Position numbers and translations under genes: made by a program | The notes under the pieces: model-generated | Told to the model about the DNA's origin: nothing | Databases searched by the model: none | The model's input: only the letters and a program-made list of their open reading frames with translations | NCBI GenBank assembly: GCA_028693555.1 | Contig: JAQUVD010000022.1 | Span: 1-64,000, forward strand | Length of the DNA stretch: 64,000 nucleotides | Origin: Hespellia sp. | GTDB lineage: Bacteria; Bacillota; Clostridia; Lachnospirales; Lachnospiraceae | Direction of reading: 5' to 3' | Shown here: positions 63,898 through 64,000 of the stretch, piece after piece | Numbering within the stretch: position 1 is the stretch's first letter | Layout of the letters: every line of letters begins with the position of its first letter

Positions 63898-63933
63898 GGG
63901 ACGTAATAAAATCAAATTATACTACGTCCCTAA
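63898..63933 (+). other. Hairpin downstream of the gene fragments
   Basis: GGGACGTA pairs with TACGTCCC across a 17-base AT-rich loop, followed by TAATATGC. It may be the old terminator of the plus-strand fragment. Nothing else is evident up to the right edge. Confidence 0.35.
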
Positions 63934-64000
63934 TATGCTTTATTCTAAAATCCCAAATAGTACTTTCTCAACTTTGGGTTTGCCATAACTGCCAAATAAC

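Overview
The window looks like a chromosomal segment of a low-to-mid GC, anaerobic Firmicute, most probably a gut Lachnospiraceae (Clostridium cluster XIVa; relatives of Dorea, Mediterraneibacter or Coprococcus). This rests on gene content: a CBS/DRTGG-type manganese pyrophosphatase, an XRE-aminotransferase fusion, a DUF134-NifX fusion, a clostridial glpK-oxidoreductase-DUF1667 operon, a galactitol PTS, maltodextrin genes, AGGAGG ribosome sites and short AT-rich spacers. No rRNA, tRNA, CRISPR array, transposase or phage gene was seen. Species cannot be named from the sequence alone.

Layout. 1-6.4 kb: a LytTR/GHKL two-component system followed by a DUF3887 lipoprotein, a CPBP protease and an ABC-2 exporter (the last permease runs off the left edge). 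6.5-13.4 kb: a phosphate operon with a circularly permuted PstS-like lipoprotein, a Na/Pi cotransporter, polyphosphate kinase, PIN-PhoH and an HD hydrolase, with Pho-box-like repeats upstream. 14.0-16.6 kb: an OhrR-type regulator with thioredoxin, then an XRE-aminotransferase fusion with helically phased operator repeats. 17.2-21.6 kb: rarA, flavin reductase, ppaC and an S1-domain protein. 22.2-26.9 kb: glycerol operon. 27.2-34.3 kb: MATE pump, YgjP-like metallopeptidase, sdpRI-like pair, membrane proteins, thioesterase, MBL and VOC proteins. 35.0-39.7 kb: maltodextrin ABC transporter and malQ. 39.9-42.9 kb: Rrf2, RclA-like flavoprotein and CcdA-TlpA fusion. 43.1-48.3 kb: DUF1292 protein, then a YesMN-type two-component system with an orphan solute-binding protein. 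48.7-52.7 kb: glgP, an AraC regulator and an ECF S component. 52.8-61.7 kb: galactitol/tagatose PTS operon and its PRD regulator. 61.7-64 kb: nth, DUF134-NifX and a broken nhaC.

The most unusual content is non-coding. A composite element of about 0.67 kb, made of two large imperfect palindromes (here called A and B) joined by a short linker, occurs in full three times (21.6, 28.5 and 34.3 kb). It occurs twice more as A with B lost (13.5 and 48.4 kb). Each palindrome folds as a long outer stem closing on two inner hairpins. Paired arms differ between copies in a compensatory way, so the fold and not the sequence is conserved. All three full copies fill the whole gap between the stop codons of convergent genes, where other convergent pairs have an ordinary hairpin terminator. 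I did not recognise a named family.

Other points worth attention: two fused genes carry a strong internal ribosome site and ATG exactly at the domain junction; a possible Pho-controlled small RNA lies beside the phosphate operon; a small ORF has an A-AAA-AAG slippery site; and several probable operators and leader terminators are visible.
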